Below the pieces are notes generated by a model. That model saw nothing but the letters and a program-made list of their open reading frames with translations. It made no database searches and was not told where the DNA came from. From Streptomyces rubradiris (GTDB lineage: Bacteria; Actinomycetota; Actinomycetes; Streptomycetales; Streptomycetaceae), in contig NZ_BNEA01000015.1 of NCBI RefSeq assembly GCF_016860525.1, positions 1,798,001 to 1,862,000 of the forward strand: DNA of 64,000 nt, read 5' to 3'. The translations under genes and the position numbers were made by a program. Positions 7,540 through 15,702 of this stretch are shown here, piece by piece; the stretch's first letter is position 1, and each line of letters starts with the position of its first letter.

Positions 7540-8625
7540 ATGGTCCGTGCGCGTGGTGCGAACGTGGCGGCCGGCCCGACGCTGGCGGTGGTGGCCCGGG
7601 AGGCGGGCGTGTCGGTGCCCACCGCGTCCAAGGTGGTCAACGGCCGGGAGGACGTCGCGCCGGAGACCCGCCGCCGGGTGACCGAGGCGCTCGACCGGCT
7701 CGGCTATGTGCGCCGGCCGCGCTTCGCCGGAGCGCCCGGTCTGGTGGACCTGGTGCTGCACCCTCTGGACAGTTCCCGGTCGGGCGCGGTGCTGAGCGGG
7801 GTGGAGGCGGCGGCGTACGAGGCGGGTCTGGAGGTCGTGGTGTCGGCCGCGCCCGCCCGGGGCCGGGACGCCCGGTCCGAGCAGGGATGGCTGGACAAGC
7901 TGACCGCGCGCGGCTCCTCGGGGGTGCTGTTCCACACGGCGGAGCCGTCCGCCGCGCAGTACGCCTGGCTGGACCACCACCGCATCCCCTACGTGCTCAT
8001 CGACCCGGTCCACGAGCCGCCGGCCGGGGTGGTGTCGGTCGGGGCGGCCAACTGGCAGGGCGGGGTGTGCGCGACCGGCCATCTGCTGGAGCTGGGCCAC
8101 GAGCGGATCGGGGTGATCGCCGGGCACCGGCGCACCCTGGCGGGCGAGGCGCGGCTGGCCGGTTACCGCTCGGCGCTCGCCTCGGCGGGCGTGCGGTACC
8201 GCCCCGAGTACGTACGGCACGCGGACTCCGACGAGGCCGGTGCCCGGCTGCGCACCCATGAACTGCTGGACCTGCCCGAGCCGCCGACCGCGGTCTTCGT
8301 GTGCTCGGACCGGATGGCGCTCGGGGTGTACGCGGCGCTGGCGGAGCGGGAGGTGCGGGTGCCGGAGGAGATGAGCGTGGTGGGCTTCGACGACCTGCCC
8401 GAGGCCCGCTGGACCGCTCCGGCGCTGACCACCGTCCGCCAGCCGCTCGCGGAGATGGCGGCGACGGCGCTGCGGCTGCTGGTGCGCATGACGCACGGGG
8501 AGCGCCCGGAGGGCACCCGGACCGAGCTGTCGACCCGGCTGGTGCGGCGGGCCAGCACGGCCCCGCCGCCGACGGCCCGCCCCACTGCGTACGGTCCCGT
8601 CACCGCACAGCGACCAACCGCGTGA
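7540..8625 (+). CDS. LacI-family transcriptional regulator
   Basis: The 361-aa protein has an N-terminal LacI helix-turn-helix and hinge (TLAVVAREAGVSVPTASKVVNGREDVAPETRRRVTEAL; two segments) followed by a periplasmic-binding-like sugar domain (SGVLFHTAEPSAAQY, LLELGHERIGVIAGHRRT, PTAVFVCSDRMALGVYAAL, VVGFDDLPEARWTAPALTTVRQPL). The sugar domain matches regulators of glycoside or oligosaccharide use. The start at 7540 is supported by GGGGGAGG 11 bases upstream; an in-frame start at 7486 would add 18 residues with no ribosome site. A palindromic operator lies upstream at 7437. No sugar transporter or glycosidase is adjacent; the GH43 genes are 5 kb away, so its target is open. The family call is secure, the effector unknown. 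Confidence 0.92.
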   Translation: MVRARGANVAAGPTLAVVAREAGVSVPTASKVVNGREDVAPETRRRVTEALDRLGYVRRPRFAGAPGLVDLVLHPLDSSRSGAVLSGVEAAAYEAGLEVVVSAAPARGRDARSEQGWLDKLTARGSSGVLFHTAEPSAAQYAWLDHHRIPYVLIDPVHEPPAGVVSVGAANWQGGVCATGHLLELGHERIGVIAGHRRTLAGEARLAGYRSALASAGVRYRPEYVRHADSDEAGARLRTHELLDLPEPPTAVFVCSDRMALGVYAALAEREVRVPEEMSVVGFDDLPEARWTAPALTTVRQPLAEMAATALRLLVRMTHGERPEGTRTELSTRLVRRASTAPPPTARPTAYGPVTAQRPTA

Positions 8626-8686
8626 TGTCCGGGCCCGGTTCGGCTGTCGTACGGTGACCCCGCCCCGCGGGGATCGTTGGCCGGGC

Positions 8687-8950
8687 ATGAACCACAGCAC
8701 GCGCGTCGCCGCGCCCCTCGCCGTGGCCGCGGTCGCCCTGGCCGCCGCCTACGGCACGGCCCATGCCGCCCGGCACACCCTCGCCCCCGCACAGCAGCAC
8801 ACCACCGTGACGTCGCCCGCGGCCTCACCCGAGGCATCCCCGGCGAACTCACCGGCTGCTTCGTCCGCGGCCTCGCCCGCCGACGAGCACGACCCCGAGG
8901 AAGACGTCGAACTCGACGAGAACGGCCGCCCCGACCTCGGAGAGGACTGA
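8687..8950 (+). CDS. Small exported or membrane-anchored protein, Ala/Ser/Pro-rich
   Basis: This is an 87-aa open frame starting MNHSTRVAAPLAVAAVALAAAYGTAHAA, which reads as a signal peptide or single membrane segment. A low-complexity Ala-Ser-Pro stretch and an acidic tail (DEHDPEEDVELDENG) follow. I recognise no family. The codon pattern is typical of the surrounding genes, and a perfect 18-bp hairpin sits just after the stop, which supports a real gene. No convincing ribosome site precedes the ATG, so the start is uncertain; an in-frame upstream codon at 8654 is an alternative. It follows the LacI gene by about 60 bases and could be co-transcribed with it. Confidence 0.5.
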   Translation: MNHSTRVAAPLAVAAVALAAAYGTAHAARHTLAPAQQHTTVTSPAASPEASPANSPAASSAASPADEHDPEEDVELDENGRPDLGED

Positions 8951-8968
8951 GCCCCGGCGGAGTTCGTC

Positions 8969-9015
8969 ACGTGTGACGGCCGGTCACCCCCCGGGGATGA
9001 CCGGCCGTCACACGT
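8969..9015. terminator. Perfect 18-bp hairpin terminator
   Basis: ACGTGTGACGGCCGGTCA at 8969-8986 is exactly complementary to 8998-9015, with an 11-nt loop. It lies between convergent genes (the small exported protein on plus, the 85-aa secreted protein on minus) and can serve both. Confidence 0.8.
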
Positions 9016-9056
9016 ATTCCGTTGTTCCCCCGGCCCCCCGGGTCCCGCCGTGCCCC

Positions 9057-9314
9057 TCAGTCTTCCTCGTCCTGGTCCGGCCCGGCGAGGAGGGCCTCCA
9101 CCACGTCCACGGCACTGCCGTCGTGGTCGCTGCCGGCGGTGCCGCTGCCGCTCTGGAGGTTGGCCGTGCGATCGACTTCGAGCCAGGAGTCGGCTTCGGA
9201 GTTGTCGATCACGGTGATCAGGCTGTCGGAGGCCGCGGCCGGGGCGGCACCCGCCCCGAGGAGTGCGGCGGCGACCGCCGCGGCCACCCCTAGCCCGGAT
9301 ACCGCACGGGTCAC
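9057..9314 (-). CDS. Small secreted protein coupled to the PEP-mutase-family gene
   Basis: The 85-aa product starts with a GTG at 9314 that overlaps the TGA of the upstream gene (GTGA), which implies translational coupling. Residues 1-28 form a signal peptide (VTRAVSGLGVAAAVAAALLGAGAAPAAA). The short mature part is acidic and polar (SDSLITVIDNSEADSWLEVDR ... VVEALLAGPDQDEED; two segments) without cysteines. The ITVIDNSEADSW strand is reminiscent of other small Streptomyces exported proteins, but I assign no function. A strong hairpin lies about 40 bases past the stop. The overlap makes co-expression with the lyase-family enzyme near certain if the start is right. Confidence 0.6.
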   Translation of the reverse strand: MTRAVSGLGVAAAVAAALLGAGAAPAAASDSLITVIDNSEADSWLEVDRTANLQSGSGTAGSDHDGSAVDVVEALLAGPDQDEED

Positions 9315-10174
9315 ACGCCCACGCCCTCGGGGACGAGCCGGTCGCGGGCGATGTTGCGCTCCAGCAGGCTGGTGGACGCCTTCACCCCGACGCCGCTCGC
9401 GGGATCGACCTCGGGCAGCCGTCCGTCGGCCGCCTTCAGACCGGCGAGCGCGGAATCCATCGCCTCGTGCGCGGCGAACAGGCACGGGGTGCTGTAGATG
9501 GCGACGTCCACGCCGAGGTCGGAGAGCTCACCGAGGGACAGGCGGGGCGACTTGCCGCCGGCGATCTGGTTGAACAGCAGCGGCTTGTCCCCGACGACCT
9601 TCCGGATCCGCTTGATCCACTCGACGCTGCGCACCCCGTCGACCAGCACCACGTCGGCGTCGGTCGCGGCCAGCCGCTCGGCACGGTGCAGGATGTCGTG
9701 CTCGTCCGTGGCGTCCGTACGGGCGACCACGACCAGGTCCTTGCGGGTCTCCAGGACCTTGTTCAGCTTCTCCAGGTACTCCTCCAGGGGCAGTACCTGC
9801 TTTCCGTCGGCGTGGCCGCAGCGACGGGGCCGCTTCTGGTCCTCCAGGATCACCCCGGAGGCGCCGATGCGTTCCAGCCCCTCGACGACGTGGCAGGCGA
9901 CCTCGGGGTCGACGTACCCGTCGTCGATGTCCACCAGCAGATGGTGGTGCGGGAAGGCGCCCCGCAGTCGCTGGACGAAGGCCACCATGTCGGGCCAGGC
10001 GATGAATCCGATGTCCGGCAGCCCGTAGTACGAGGCCGCGAAGCCGAATCCCGAGACGAACATCCCGTCGTAGTGCTTGGCCGCGATCGACGCCGAGTAC
10101 ATGTCGTACACGCCGATCAGCGGTGTGGTCCCGGGCCCGGCGATGGACTCGCGCAGCTTCTTACCGTAAGACAA
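9311..10174 (-). CDS. PEP mutase / isocitrate lyase superfamily protein
   Basis: This 287-aa TIM-barrel enzyme has MYSASIAAKHYDGMFVSGFG, LLVDIDDGYVDPEVACHVVEGLE with the Mg-binding acidic cluster, GVILEDQKRPRRCGH carrying the flexible-loop Cys of lyase members, and VVVARTDATDEHD. The family makes or breaks C-C or P-C bonds alpha to carboxylates; the RCGH loop favours a lyase over a true phosphonomutase. The start is a rare TTG at 10174, chosen because AAGGAG is spaced 7 nt from it and the next in-frame start would cut into the first helix. The long AT-richer leader to 10330 contains a perfect palindrome. The gene overlaps the downstream small secreted protein gene. Exact substrate is unknown. 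Confidence 0.87.
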   Translation of the reverse strand: MSYGKKLRESIAGPGTTPLIGVYDMYSASIAAKHYDGMFVSGFGFAASYYGLPDIGFIAWPDMVAFVQRLRGAFPHHHLLVDIDDGYVDPEVACHVVEGLERIGASGVILEDQKRPRRCGHADGKQVLPLEEYLEKLNKVLETRKDLVVVARTDATDEHDILHRAERLAATDADVVLVDGVRSVEWIKRIRKVVGDKPLLFNQIAGGKSPRLSLGELSDLGVDVAIYSTPCLFAAHEAMDSALAGLKAADGRLPEVDPASGVGVKASTSLLERNIARDRLVPEGVGV

Positions 10175-10308
10175 GGTCCGGCTCCTTCTGTGGGTGGGTG
10201 ACGCGGGCAGGATGGGTCACGCGTCTCGACGCCCTTTGCCAAGACGAGAGCATCTCTAGATACACACATGACCATCCCTCTACGCGAGCTTTAGTCACTC
10301 CGATGGAG

Positions 10309-10318
10309 GAACCGGTTC
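10309..10318. promoter_or_regulatory. Candidate operator palindrome upstream of the PEP-mutase-family gene
   Basis: GAACCGGTTC is a perfect 10-bp palindrome in the 156-bp leader region of the minus-strand lyase-family gene, about 135 bases before its start and just past the stop of the ThuA-like gene. The region is AT-richer than its surroundings, as expected of a promoter. The cognate regulator is unknown. Confidence 0.35.
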
Positions 10319-10330
10319 ACCGCAGAAACG

Positions 10331-10987
10331 TTACTGATTCACCCGGGCGGCCCACTTGAGCCCGCCGTTCAGGTGAGCCAGGAAGTCCAGATCGCGGTAC
10401 GCGGCCGAGGCATGGCCAAGGGCTGTGTAAAAGACCCTCCCGCCCGCCGGGCCCCGCTCGCGGCACCAGGCCAGCGGATGGTCCGCGCCCATCCCGCCGC
10501 CGTCGTACGACGTCTCGTCCGCGCGCAGCAGCAACCGCGCCGAACCGTCCGGGACGCGGTCGAAGTCGTACCACTCGTCGGTGAACTCCCACGCCGGCGG
10601 AAGATGCCGGGTCGCGGGGTGACCGGGGTCGGCGACCAGCGCCCGCCCCGGCTGGTAGGCGGGGTGCCGGGTGAAGCGGGCACCGAGGAGTTCGCCGTAG
10701 TACGGCCACCCGTACTCGGTGCAGGCCGCCGCGTGCACCCCGGCGAAACCGCCGCCCGACCTCGTGTACCGCTCCAGGCCCGCGCGCCCGGCCGGGGTCA
10801 GCACCTCCCCGCTGGTGGACAGGAAGACCACGGCCGCGAAACCGTCCAGCGGGCATTCGAGGTCCACGGGGTCCTCGGTGTGCTCCACGGCGAACCCCCC
10901 GAACGCCCGCACGGCGGAGACAGCGTCCGGGATCGAGTCGTGACGGTAGTCGGCGGTACGGGTGTAGAGGAGGAGACGAGGGGGCAT
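10331..10987 (-). CDS. ThuA-like domain protein (class I glutamine amidotransferase-like fold)
   Basis: The 218-aa protein is a complete ThuA-like domain: LLLYTRTADYRHDSIPDAVSAV at the N terminus, FAAVVFLSTSGEVLTPAGRAGLERYTRSGGGFAGVHAA in the middle, then GARFTRHP, WEFTDEWYDF and a late RVFYTALGHASAAY motif. ThuA domains occur in trehalose- and sugar-utilisation loci and in large secreted glycan-degrading proteins, but their chemistry is unsettled. No signal peptide is present. The gene follows the lipoprotein gene on the same strand at 220 bases distance and precedes the PEP-mutase-family gene by 156 bases. Family call firm, role unknown. Confidence 0.88.
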   Translation of the reverse strand: MPPRLLLYTRTADYRHDSIPDAVSAVRAFGGFAVEHTEDPVDLECPLDGFAAVVFLSTSGEVLTPAGRAGLERYTRSGGGFAGVHAAACTEYGWPYYGELLGARFTRHPAYQPGRALVADPGHPATRHLPPAWEFTDEWYDFDRVPDGSARLLLRADETSYDGGGMGADHPLAWCRERGPAGGRVFYTALGHASAAYRDLDFLAHLNGGLKWAARVNQ

Positions 10988-11206
10988 GGCGGGTTCTCCG
11001 GGGGCAGCGGGATGCGGGAACGGCCGGCCCCGGGCACGCCAGGCGGAGGCGGGCGGGGCGTTGATGGCGGCCGGTCGGGGGCAGGCGGGGGCCGGTTACG
11101 GCCGGTGGAGCCAGTGGGGTGAGGGAAAGGCGCGGGCGGGTGGTGGTGAGCGGGAGCGGGAGTCGCCTGGCAGCGGCGGGGGCCGGGGGCGGCTCGGGTC
11201 GGCCGG

Positions 11207-11827
11207 TCAACTGCTCCCGGGGACGCTGTTGTCGGGGGCTCCGTCGCCGTTGGGCGGGAGGTCTCCGCGCTGGATGGGGGCCGTCGCCGTGCGGGGCGAC
11301 GGCAGGAGCGGGACGAGCTCCCCGGGGGTGGGGCGGTGGAGGGCGTCGGCGGCCCGGCGGAGCACGTCCGGCGCGACCTCCTCCCCGTACAGGCGCACCA
11401 CTTGGCCCTTCACGGGTGCCCGGCAGACGTAGTCCTGGGGGCAGTCGGCTGCGCTGCCCCGCTCCGCGTACAGGTGCAGGACGGCGCCGTCCTTCGCCCA
11501 GTACGCGACGGAGAAGCCGTCGTCGCCGTTCACCCCGATGGACTGCTGCGCGAGCGTGAAGCCGGGTACCTCGGTGACGTAGACGAGTTCCGGCGCGATG
11601 CCCAACTCCCGGAGACGCTCGTCCATTTCGGCCTGCCCTGGTGCGGCGGACGCCGGGTCCTGGGAACTCCCGGCAGCCGTCGGCGCGGTACCGGAGGTCA
11701 CCGACCCGGAACCGGAGGCCGCCGGCTCGGGGCCGGAACGCGCCTTCTCGGTGCCGCACGCGGTGAGCAGTGCGGGAAGGACGAGGAGCAGCGGCAGGGC
11801 GCGTGCGGCACGGATCATGCCGCCCAT
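11207..11827 (-). CDS. Lipoprotein of unknown function
   Basis: The 206-aa precursor has a lipobox (LLLVLPALLTACGT, lipidated Cys at residue 24), so the protein should be anchored on the outer face of the membrane. A low-complexity Ser/Gly/Ala linker to about residue 65 separates the anchor from a compact domain (MDERLRELGIAPELVYVTEVPGFTLAQQSIGVNGDDGFSVAYW; two segments) with two cysteines (DCPQDYVC) likely disulfide-linked. The tail is Pro-rich. I do not recognise the family. The second Met (11818) could be the start instead. It is divergent from the VOC protein gene, 53 bases away, so both promoters share that short interval. Confidence 0.8.
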   Translation of the reverse strand: MGGMIRAARALPLLLVLPALLTACGTEKARSGPEPAASGSGSVTSGTAPTAAGSSQDPASAAPGQAEMDERLRELGIAPELVYVTEVPGFTLAQQSIGVNGDDGFSVAYWAKDGAVLHLYAERGSAADCPQDYVCRAPVKGQVVRLYGEEVAPDVLRRAADALHRPTPGELVPLLPSPRTATAPIQRGDLPPNGDGAPDNSVPGSS

Positions 11828-11880
11828 GGTGCCGCACAGGCATACCGCGGGGCACCGCCCGTCCCGTAACCTCTCGCGGG

Positions 11881-12513
11881 ATGAACGCCATCCCCCCGTT
11901 ACTGGATCATCTCGTGCTCGCCACCCCGGACTTGGACGCGACGGTCGCCGACTTCGCGCGCCGGACCGGAGTCACACCGGCGCCCGGCGGGGCCCATCCC
12001 GGTCTGGGCACCCGGAACCACCTGGTCGGGCTCGGCGGCCGGAGCTATCTGGAGCTCATCGGCCCCGACCCGGAGCAGCCGGAGCCCGCCGGGCCACGGC
12101 CGTTCGGTGTCGACCGGCTGGCTAAGCCCACCGTGCCGGCCTGGGCGATCAGCCCACCGGACCTGGACGCGGCGATCACCGGCGCCCGGACGCGGGGTGT
12201 CGACCCGGGCCCGCCACGGCAGATGAGCCGCCGCACTCCGGACGGCACCGTACTGCGCTGGCGGCTGACCGACTCCGATGCCGGGGCGGTCCCGGATCCG
12301 GTGCCGTTTCTGATCGACTGGGGTGGTTCCCTGCACCCGGCCGCCTCGGGACTGCCGGTCATCCCGCTGCTGGCGGTGTCGGCCTCGGTGCCCGACCCGG
12401 AGGCGGTCCGCGCCCGGCTGGCCGCACTGGGCACTTCGCTGGACCTCACCGAGGGACCCACCGCGCTCTCCTTCACCGTGGACACCCCGAACGGGCCGGT
12501 CGTCTTCGGCTGA
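11881..12513 (+). CDS. Glyoxalase-like (VOC-type) domain protein
   Basis: The 210-aa protein begins LLDHLVLATPDLDATVADFARRTGV and continues GAHPGLGTRNHLVGLGGRSYLELIGPDP, the signature of the glyoxalase-like domain related to vicinal oxygen chelate proteins. A second half (VPFLIDWGGSLHPAAS, LLAVSASVPDPEAVRARLAALG, LSFTVDTPNGPVVF) repeats the beta-alpha-beta-beta-beta theme. It is cytosolic. Such proteins may bind a metal and small carbonyl or aromatic compounds, but members with known function are few. The ATG at 11881 fits the family start; upstream in-frame codons give no extra homology. It sits in a short divergent interval with the lipoprotein gene. Confidence 0.87.
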   Translation: MNAIPPLLDHLVLATPDLDATVADFARRTGVTPAPGGAHPGLGTRNHLVGLGGRSYLELIGPDPEQPEPAGPRPFGVDRLAKPTVPAWAISPPDLDAAITGARTRGVDPGPPRQMSRRTPDGTVLRWRLTDSDAGAVPDPVPFLIDWGGSLHPAASGLPVIPLLAVSASVPDPEAVRARLAALGTSLDLTEGPTALSFTVDTPNGPVVFG

Positions 12514-12601
12514 CCTCCGGAACACCGCTCCCCCGCCCGCGAACCGGGCCCGCCCGCGCAGTCATCGAAACCCGGGGCCGTTTCGCACGGGACGACACCG
12601 G

Positions 12602-13294
12602 TCAGCCGCCCTGGCCGGCGCTGCCGATCGGGCCGACCTTCACCGGGGTGCCGGAGCCGTCCGTGACGGGCAGCGTGGCGGCGCCGGGCCAGCGGAGGGA
12701 GACCGACTTCGTCTCGTCCGGCGGGGTCACCACCAGCCCCGTGATACGGACGCCGGAGCCGCCCGAGTCGTTGAGCGGGTAGGTGATGCCGAAGGCCACC
12801 GACTCCCCGTCCTTCAGGACGACCCGGCTTGCCGACTCACCGGTGCGCTTCGCGGACAGCGAGCCGGCACTGGTCTTCAGGTCGACACCCGCGTAACCCG
12901 ACATCACGCAGTCCCGACCGCCGCCGTTCGTGAACTCCACCGCGACGGTGCCTCCCGGGTCGCCGTCGATGGTGTTGTCCATCGCCTTGACCTCCAACTC
13001 GTCGGTGCGGCACTTGCCGATCTTGCCGTCCTTGCCGGAGCCGGTCCCCGCGACCGTGCCCTGTCCCCCGCCCGTCTTCTTCCCGGCGGCGACCGTCGCG
13101 CCGCCCTGCGCGGAGCCGCCCGATCCCGAACCCTCCTTCGCGGCACCCGTTCCCGAGCCCCCGGTCGAAGAAGCCGAAGCGGACGCAGCGGGCGAAGCGC
13201 TCTGGCTCGTGGTGTCGCCGTCACTCGAGCAGGCGGTGAGCGAGAGGCCCGCGACGACGGCCAGGGCTGCGATGGTGATCGTGTTGACGCGCAT
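12602..13294 (-). CDS. DUF4232-type lipoprotein
   Basis: The 230-aa precursor has a lipobox (AGLSLTACSS, Cys22), a long Ser/Ala/Gly-rich linker to about residue 90, then a domain with IGKCRTDELEVKAM, TVAVEFTNGGGRDCVMSGYAGVDL, SRVVLKDGESVAFGITYPLN and a C-terminal VSLRWPGAATLPV strand. This layout and the two cysteines match the DUF4232 domain common on exported actinobacterial proteins. It should be an extracytoplasmic, lipid-anchored beta-sandwich. Function of the domain is unknown. The ATG at 13294 directly precedes the signal sequence. The gene stands alone; a 460-bp region without a gene lies upstream. Confidence 0.85.
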   Translation of the reverse strand: MRVNTITIAALAVVAGLSLTACSSDGDTTSQSASPAASASASSTGGSGTGAAKEGSGSGGSAQGGATVAAGKKTGGGQGTVAGTGSGKDGKIGKCRTDELEVKAMDNTIDGDPGGTVAVEFTNGGGRDCVMSGYAGVDLKTSAGSLSAKRTGESASRVVLKDGESVAFGITYPLNDSGGSGVRITGLVVTPPDETKSVSLRWPGAATLPVTDGSGTPVKVGPIGSAGQGG

Positions 13295-13754
13295 GGTGTC
13301 ATCCTTCGTGTCGGTCGGAGTGCCGGCCCCCGTCGGTCGCGGGCGGGCTTTTCTGACTGCCAAGAGTCGCCCGGCCCGGTTCACCGTTTCCCCCGACTAC
13401 CCGCTGGTACATCCCTGTTACAGGCGGAAGCCCCGTACGGCACACGCCACCGCCGGGCGCACGCCGTCCGCACGCACACCACCCCTCCGGTGCTGCCTGA
13501 CGTGGTCCGGCAGGAAAGCCGAGGTCCTGGCGCGGTGTGCCACACCGCACCGGGCACTCCGCCGGCCCACCCGGGACGGCGGTTCCCGCACCCTTTCGCG
13601 CCCGTTCGTCACAGCCATCCGTTGGGACGGACTCATGACCTGGCGGGCCTTGACCGCAACGGGTTCCAGGGATGGCCCGTGGGCGGCCGGACCGCCGCGG
13701 CCGGTGTCCGATTCCTTCAAGACCGGCCCGCCGACCGCTGCCTACGGTGGCCGC
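13295..13754. other. Gene-free interval, 460 bp
   Basis: This divergent interval lies between the DUF4232 lipoprotein (minus) and a VOC protein (plus). I see no coding sequence with family features, no RNA gene and no clear palindrome. It must hold the promoters of both flanking genes. Confidence 0.5.
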
Positions 13755-14159
13755 ATGACCGTACGTATCGCCGTGATCGGCCTGGTCAGCTCCGACCTGG
13801 CCGCCTCGCTCGCCTTCTACCGCCGCCTCGGGCTGGTGTTCCCCGAGGGAGCCGAGGAACAGCCGCATGTCGAGGCCGAGTTGCCCGGCGGGCTGGTGCT
13901 CGCCCTGGACACCGAGGAGACCATCCGCTCCTTCCATCCCGGGTGGCGGCCACCCGCCGGACCGGGGCGGGTCTCGCTCGCCTTCCGGTGCGGCTCCCCC
14001 GCCGAGGTCGACGCCCGGTACGAGGAGCTGGTGGCCGCAGGCCACCACGGGGAGCTGAAGCCGTGGGACGCCTTCTGGGGACAGCGCTACGCCACCGTGC
14101 ACGATCCCGACGGCAACCCGGTCGAGCTGTTCGCGCCGCTACCCGCCCCCGGCGAGTAG
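13755..14159 (+). CDS. VOC-family (glyoxalase/bleomycin-resistance-like) protein
   Basis: The 134-aa single VOC module has VRIAVIGLVSSDLAASLAFYRRLGLVFPEG at the start and YATVHDPDGNPVELFAPLP at the end, with a conserved Glu in NPVELF. The fold is a paired beta-alpha-beta-beta-beta unit, used by glyoxalases, extradiol dioxygenases and drug-binding proteins. Length is standard for a one-domain member that dimerises. Its last 21 bases overlap the end of the convergent AraC-type gene, an unusual tail-to-tail overlap. Substrate is unknown; the gene lacks other clues. Confidence 0.87.
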   Translation: MTVRIAVIGLVSSDLAASLAFYRRLGLVFPEGAEEQPHVEAELPGGLVLALDTEETIRSFHPGWRPPAGPGRVSLAFRCGSPAEVDARYEELVAAGHHGELKPWDAFWGQRYATVHDPDGNPVELFAPLPAPGE

Positions 14160-14828
14160 CTCCCCGAGCGGCATCCCCGCCAGCCGGCGCACCTCCCGCG
14201 CCAGGTGCGGCTGGTCCGCGTAGCCCGCGCGGATCGCCGTCTCCGCGTACGGCGTCCCGGCTTGGGCCAAGGCCAGTGCCCGCCGCAGGCGCAGGATGCG
14301 GGCCAGAGTCTTCGGCCCGTACCCGAACGCGGTCAGGCAGCGGCGGTGCAACCGGCGCTCGCCGACGCCGAGTTCACCGGCCGTAGCCGACACCGGGCGG
14401 CCCTCGTCCAGGCACTCCACCAGCCGGCGCAGCAGCGGGTCCGGGGCCGGCGCCTCCGCCGCCCGCTCCAGGGCGATGTCCTCCAGCGCTCTCGCCGGGT
14501 CGGGGGCCGCCGCGACCCGGTCACACAGCCGCCGCACCCGCGCCGCAGGCCAGAGGTCGGCCAACGCCACCCGCCGATCCCTCAGTTCGTGCGCCGGTAC
14601 GCCGAGCAGCGCGGGCGCGGTGCCGGGGAAGAAGCGGATGCCCGCCCAGGAACGGTCCGGGCCTTCCGGGGCGTAGGGGCGGGTGTCGGGACCCGCGACC
14701 AGCAGTCGGCCCTCGCTCCACAGCAGGTCCATGCAGCCGTCCGGCAGCACCGGCCGGGCGGCGGTACCGGTCGGCACCTTCGTCCACACGACCGCGCCGG
14801 TCAGTCGCGACGCCCGCTCCGTGTACAC
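14139..14828 (-). CDS. AraC-family transcriptional regulator
   Basis: The 229-aa protein has an N-terminal cupin-like region (VLPDGCMDLLWSEGRLLVAGPDTRPY) of the DUF6597 type and a C-terminal AraC helix-turn-helix pair (LGVGERRLHRRCLTAFGYGPKTLARILRLRRAL; two segments, then YAETAIRAGYADQPHLAREVRRLAGM). This pairing is common in Streptomyces regulators of small detoxifying genes. The start is a GTG at 14828. The 3' end overlaps the convergent VOC gene, so the two messages are mutually antisense there. Regulation of the neighbouring VOC gene is plausible but only inferred from position. Confidence 0.88.
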   Translation of the reverse strand: MYTERASRLTGAVVWTKVPTGTAARPVLPDGCMDLLWSEGRLLVAGPDTRPYAPEGPDRSWAGIRFFPGTAPALLGVPAHELRDRRVALADLWPAARVRRLCDRVAAAPDPARALEDIALERAAEAPAPDPLLRRLVECLDEGRPVSATAGELGVGERRLHRRCLTAFGYGPKTLARILRLRRALALAQAGTPYAETAIRAGYADQPHLAREVRRLAGMPLGELLAGGG

Positions 14829-14838
14829 GGCAGCCAGC

Positions 14839-15702
14839 CTATGGGGTGCACGAGACCCGCGGTGCCGGCGCCGGTGCGGGGGTGCCGAACAGCGGGAGCG
14901 CGTGGCGTCTGCGGAAGCGGCGGGCGTAGCCGGCGGTGATCCCTGCGGCCAGGGCCAGCAGGGTCAGGGAGACGGCGCGGTCCAGCAGCGGCACCGTGTC
15001 GGGTGGCAGTGTGGCGGCGGCGAGGGCGCCCACACCGCCGTCGAGGAACTGCTCGGCCCCCCAGAGCAGGGTGAGGACACGCTGCCCGCGGCGGAAGCGG
15101 GCGCTGGTCTGCCAGAGTCCGGCCCGGGCGCGGACCGCCTCGCCCCGGTGCATCCGCTGGCCCAGTTGGAAGGCCAGGGGTCTGCGGGTGAAAGCGGTGC
15201 CGAGTGCCCAGGCGCCGATCGCGAGGGGCAGTGCCGCGTTCTTGAACAGCAGGACGCGGGGGCCGCCTCCGATCAGGGCCACCAGCGCGGCGGCGACGAG
15301 CAGCACCGTGAGGAACAGGTCCACACCGTCGATCCGGCGGTGCCGCACGGCGCCGGCGAGCAGGCGCAGGGCCGGCGGTGCGCCGCTGAGCAGCAGGGCC
15401 GGGCCCTGATCGGCGCCGAGTGCGCGGGCCGCGTAGTAGACGAGGAGCGGCAGGAGGATGTCCACCGCGAGGGAGAACAGAGGGCCGCGGAAGGTGCCGG
15501 GGGGTCTTGGTGGACTGGAGCCAGGGGGCCTCACTGGCTTGGACGAGTCAGGTGGAGCTGATGACTTGAGTGGCTCGGACGGCCTGGACCGCTTCGGTGG
15601 CCCGGCCGTTGTGATCGGCTCGACGGTGCTGATCGCCCCCGCAGTCCCGGTCGGCCTCCCCGTCGTACCGCGCTGTTCCCCGCGTCCCGTCCGCACCGTC
15701 AT
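14839..15702 (-). CDS. VC0807-like integral membrane protein with Pro/Ser-rich N-terminal extension
   Basis: Of 287 aa, the first 70 are low-complexity and rich in Thr, Pro, Ser and Lys. From residue about 72 come five or six membrane segments (LFSLAVDILLPLLVYYAARAL, LFLTVLLVAAALVALIGGG, AALPLAIGAWALGTAFT, LTLLALAAGITAGYA) with a conserved PLAFQLGQR loop. This matches the VC0807-type membrane family of unknown function. The frame ends 10 bases before the AraC gene starts, on the same strand, so the two may be co-transcribed. Start at 15702 is taken as the longest sensible; a shorter protein beginning near the first membrane segment is possible. Confidence 0.75.
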   Translation of the reverse strand: MTVRTGRGEQRGTTGRPTGTAGAISTVEPITTAGPPKRSRPSEPLKSSAPPDSSKPVRPPGSSPPRPPGTFRGPLFSLAVDILLPLLVYYAARALGADQGPALLLSGAPPALRLLAGAVRHRRIDGVDLFLTVLLVAAALVALIGGGPRVLLFKNAALPLAIGAWALGTAFTRRPLAFQLGQRMHRGEAVRARAGLWQTSARFRRGQRVLTLLWGAEQFLDGGVGALAAATLPPDTVPLLDRAVSLTLLALAAGITAGYARRFRRRHALPLFGTPAPAPAPRVSCTP

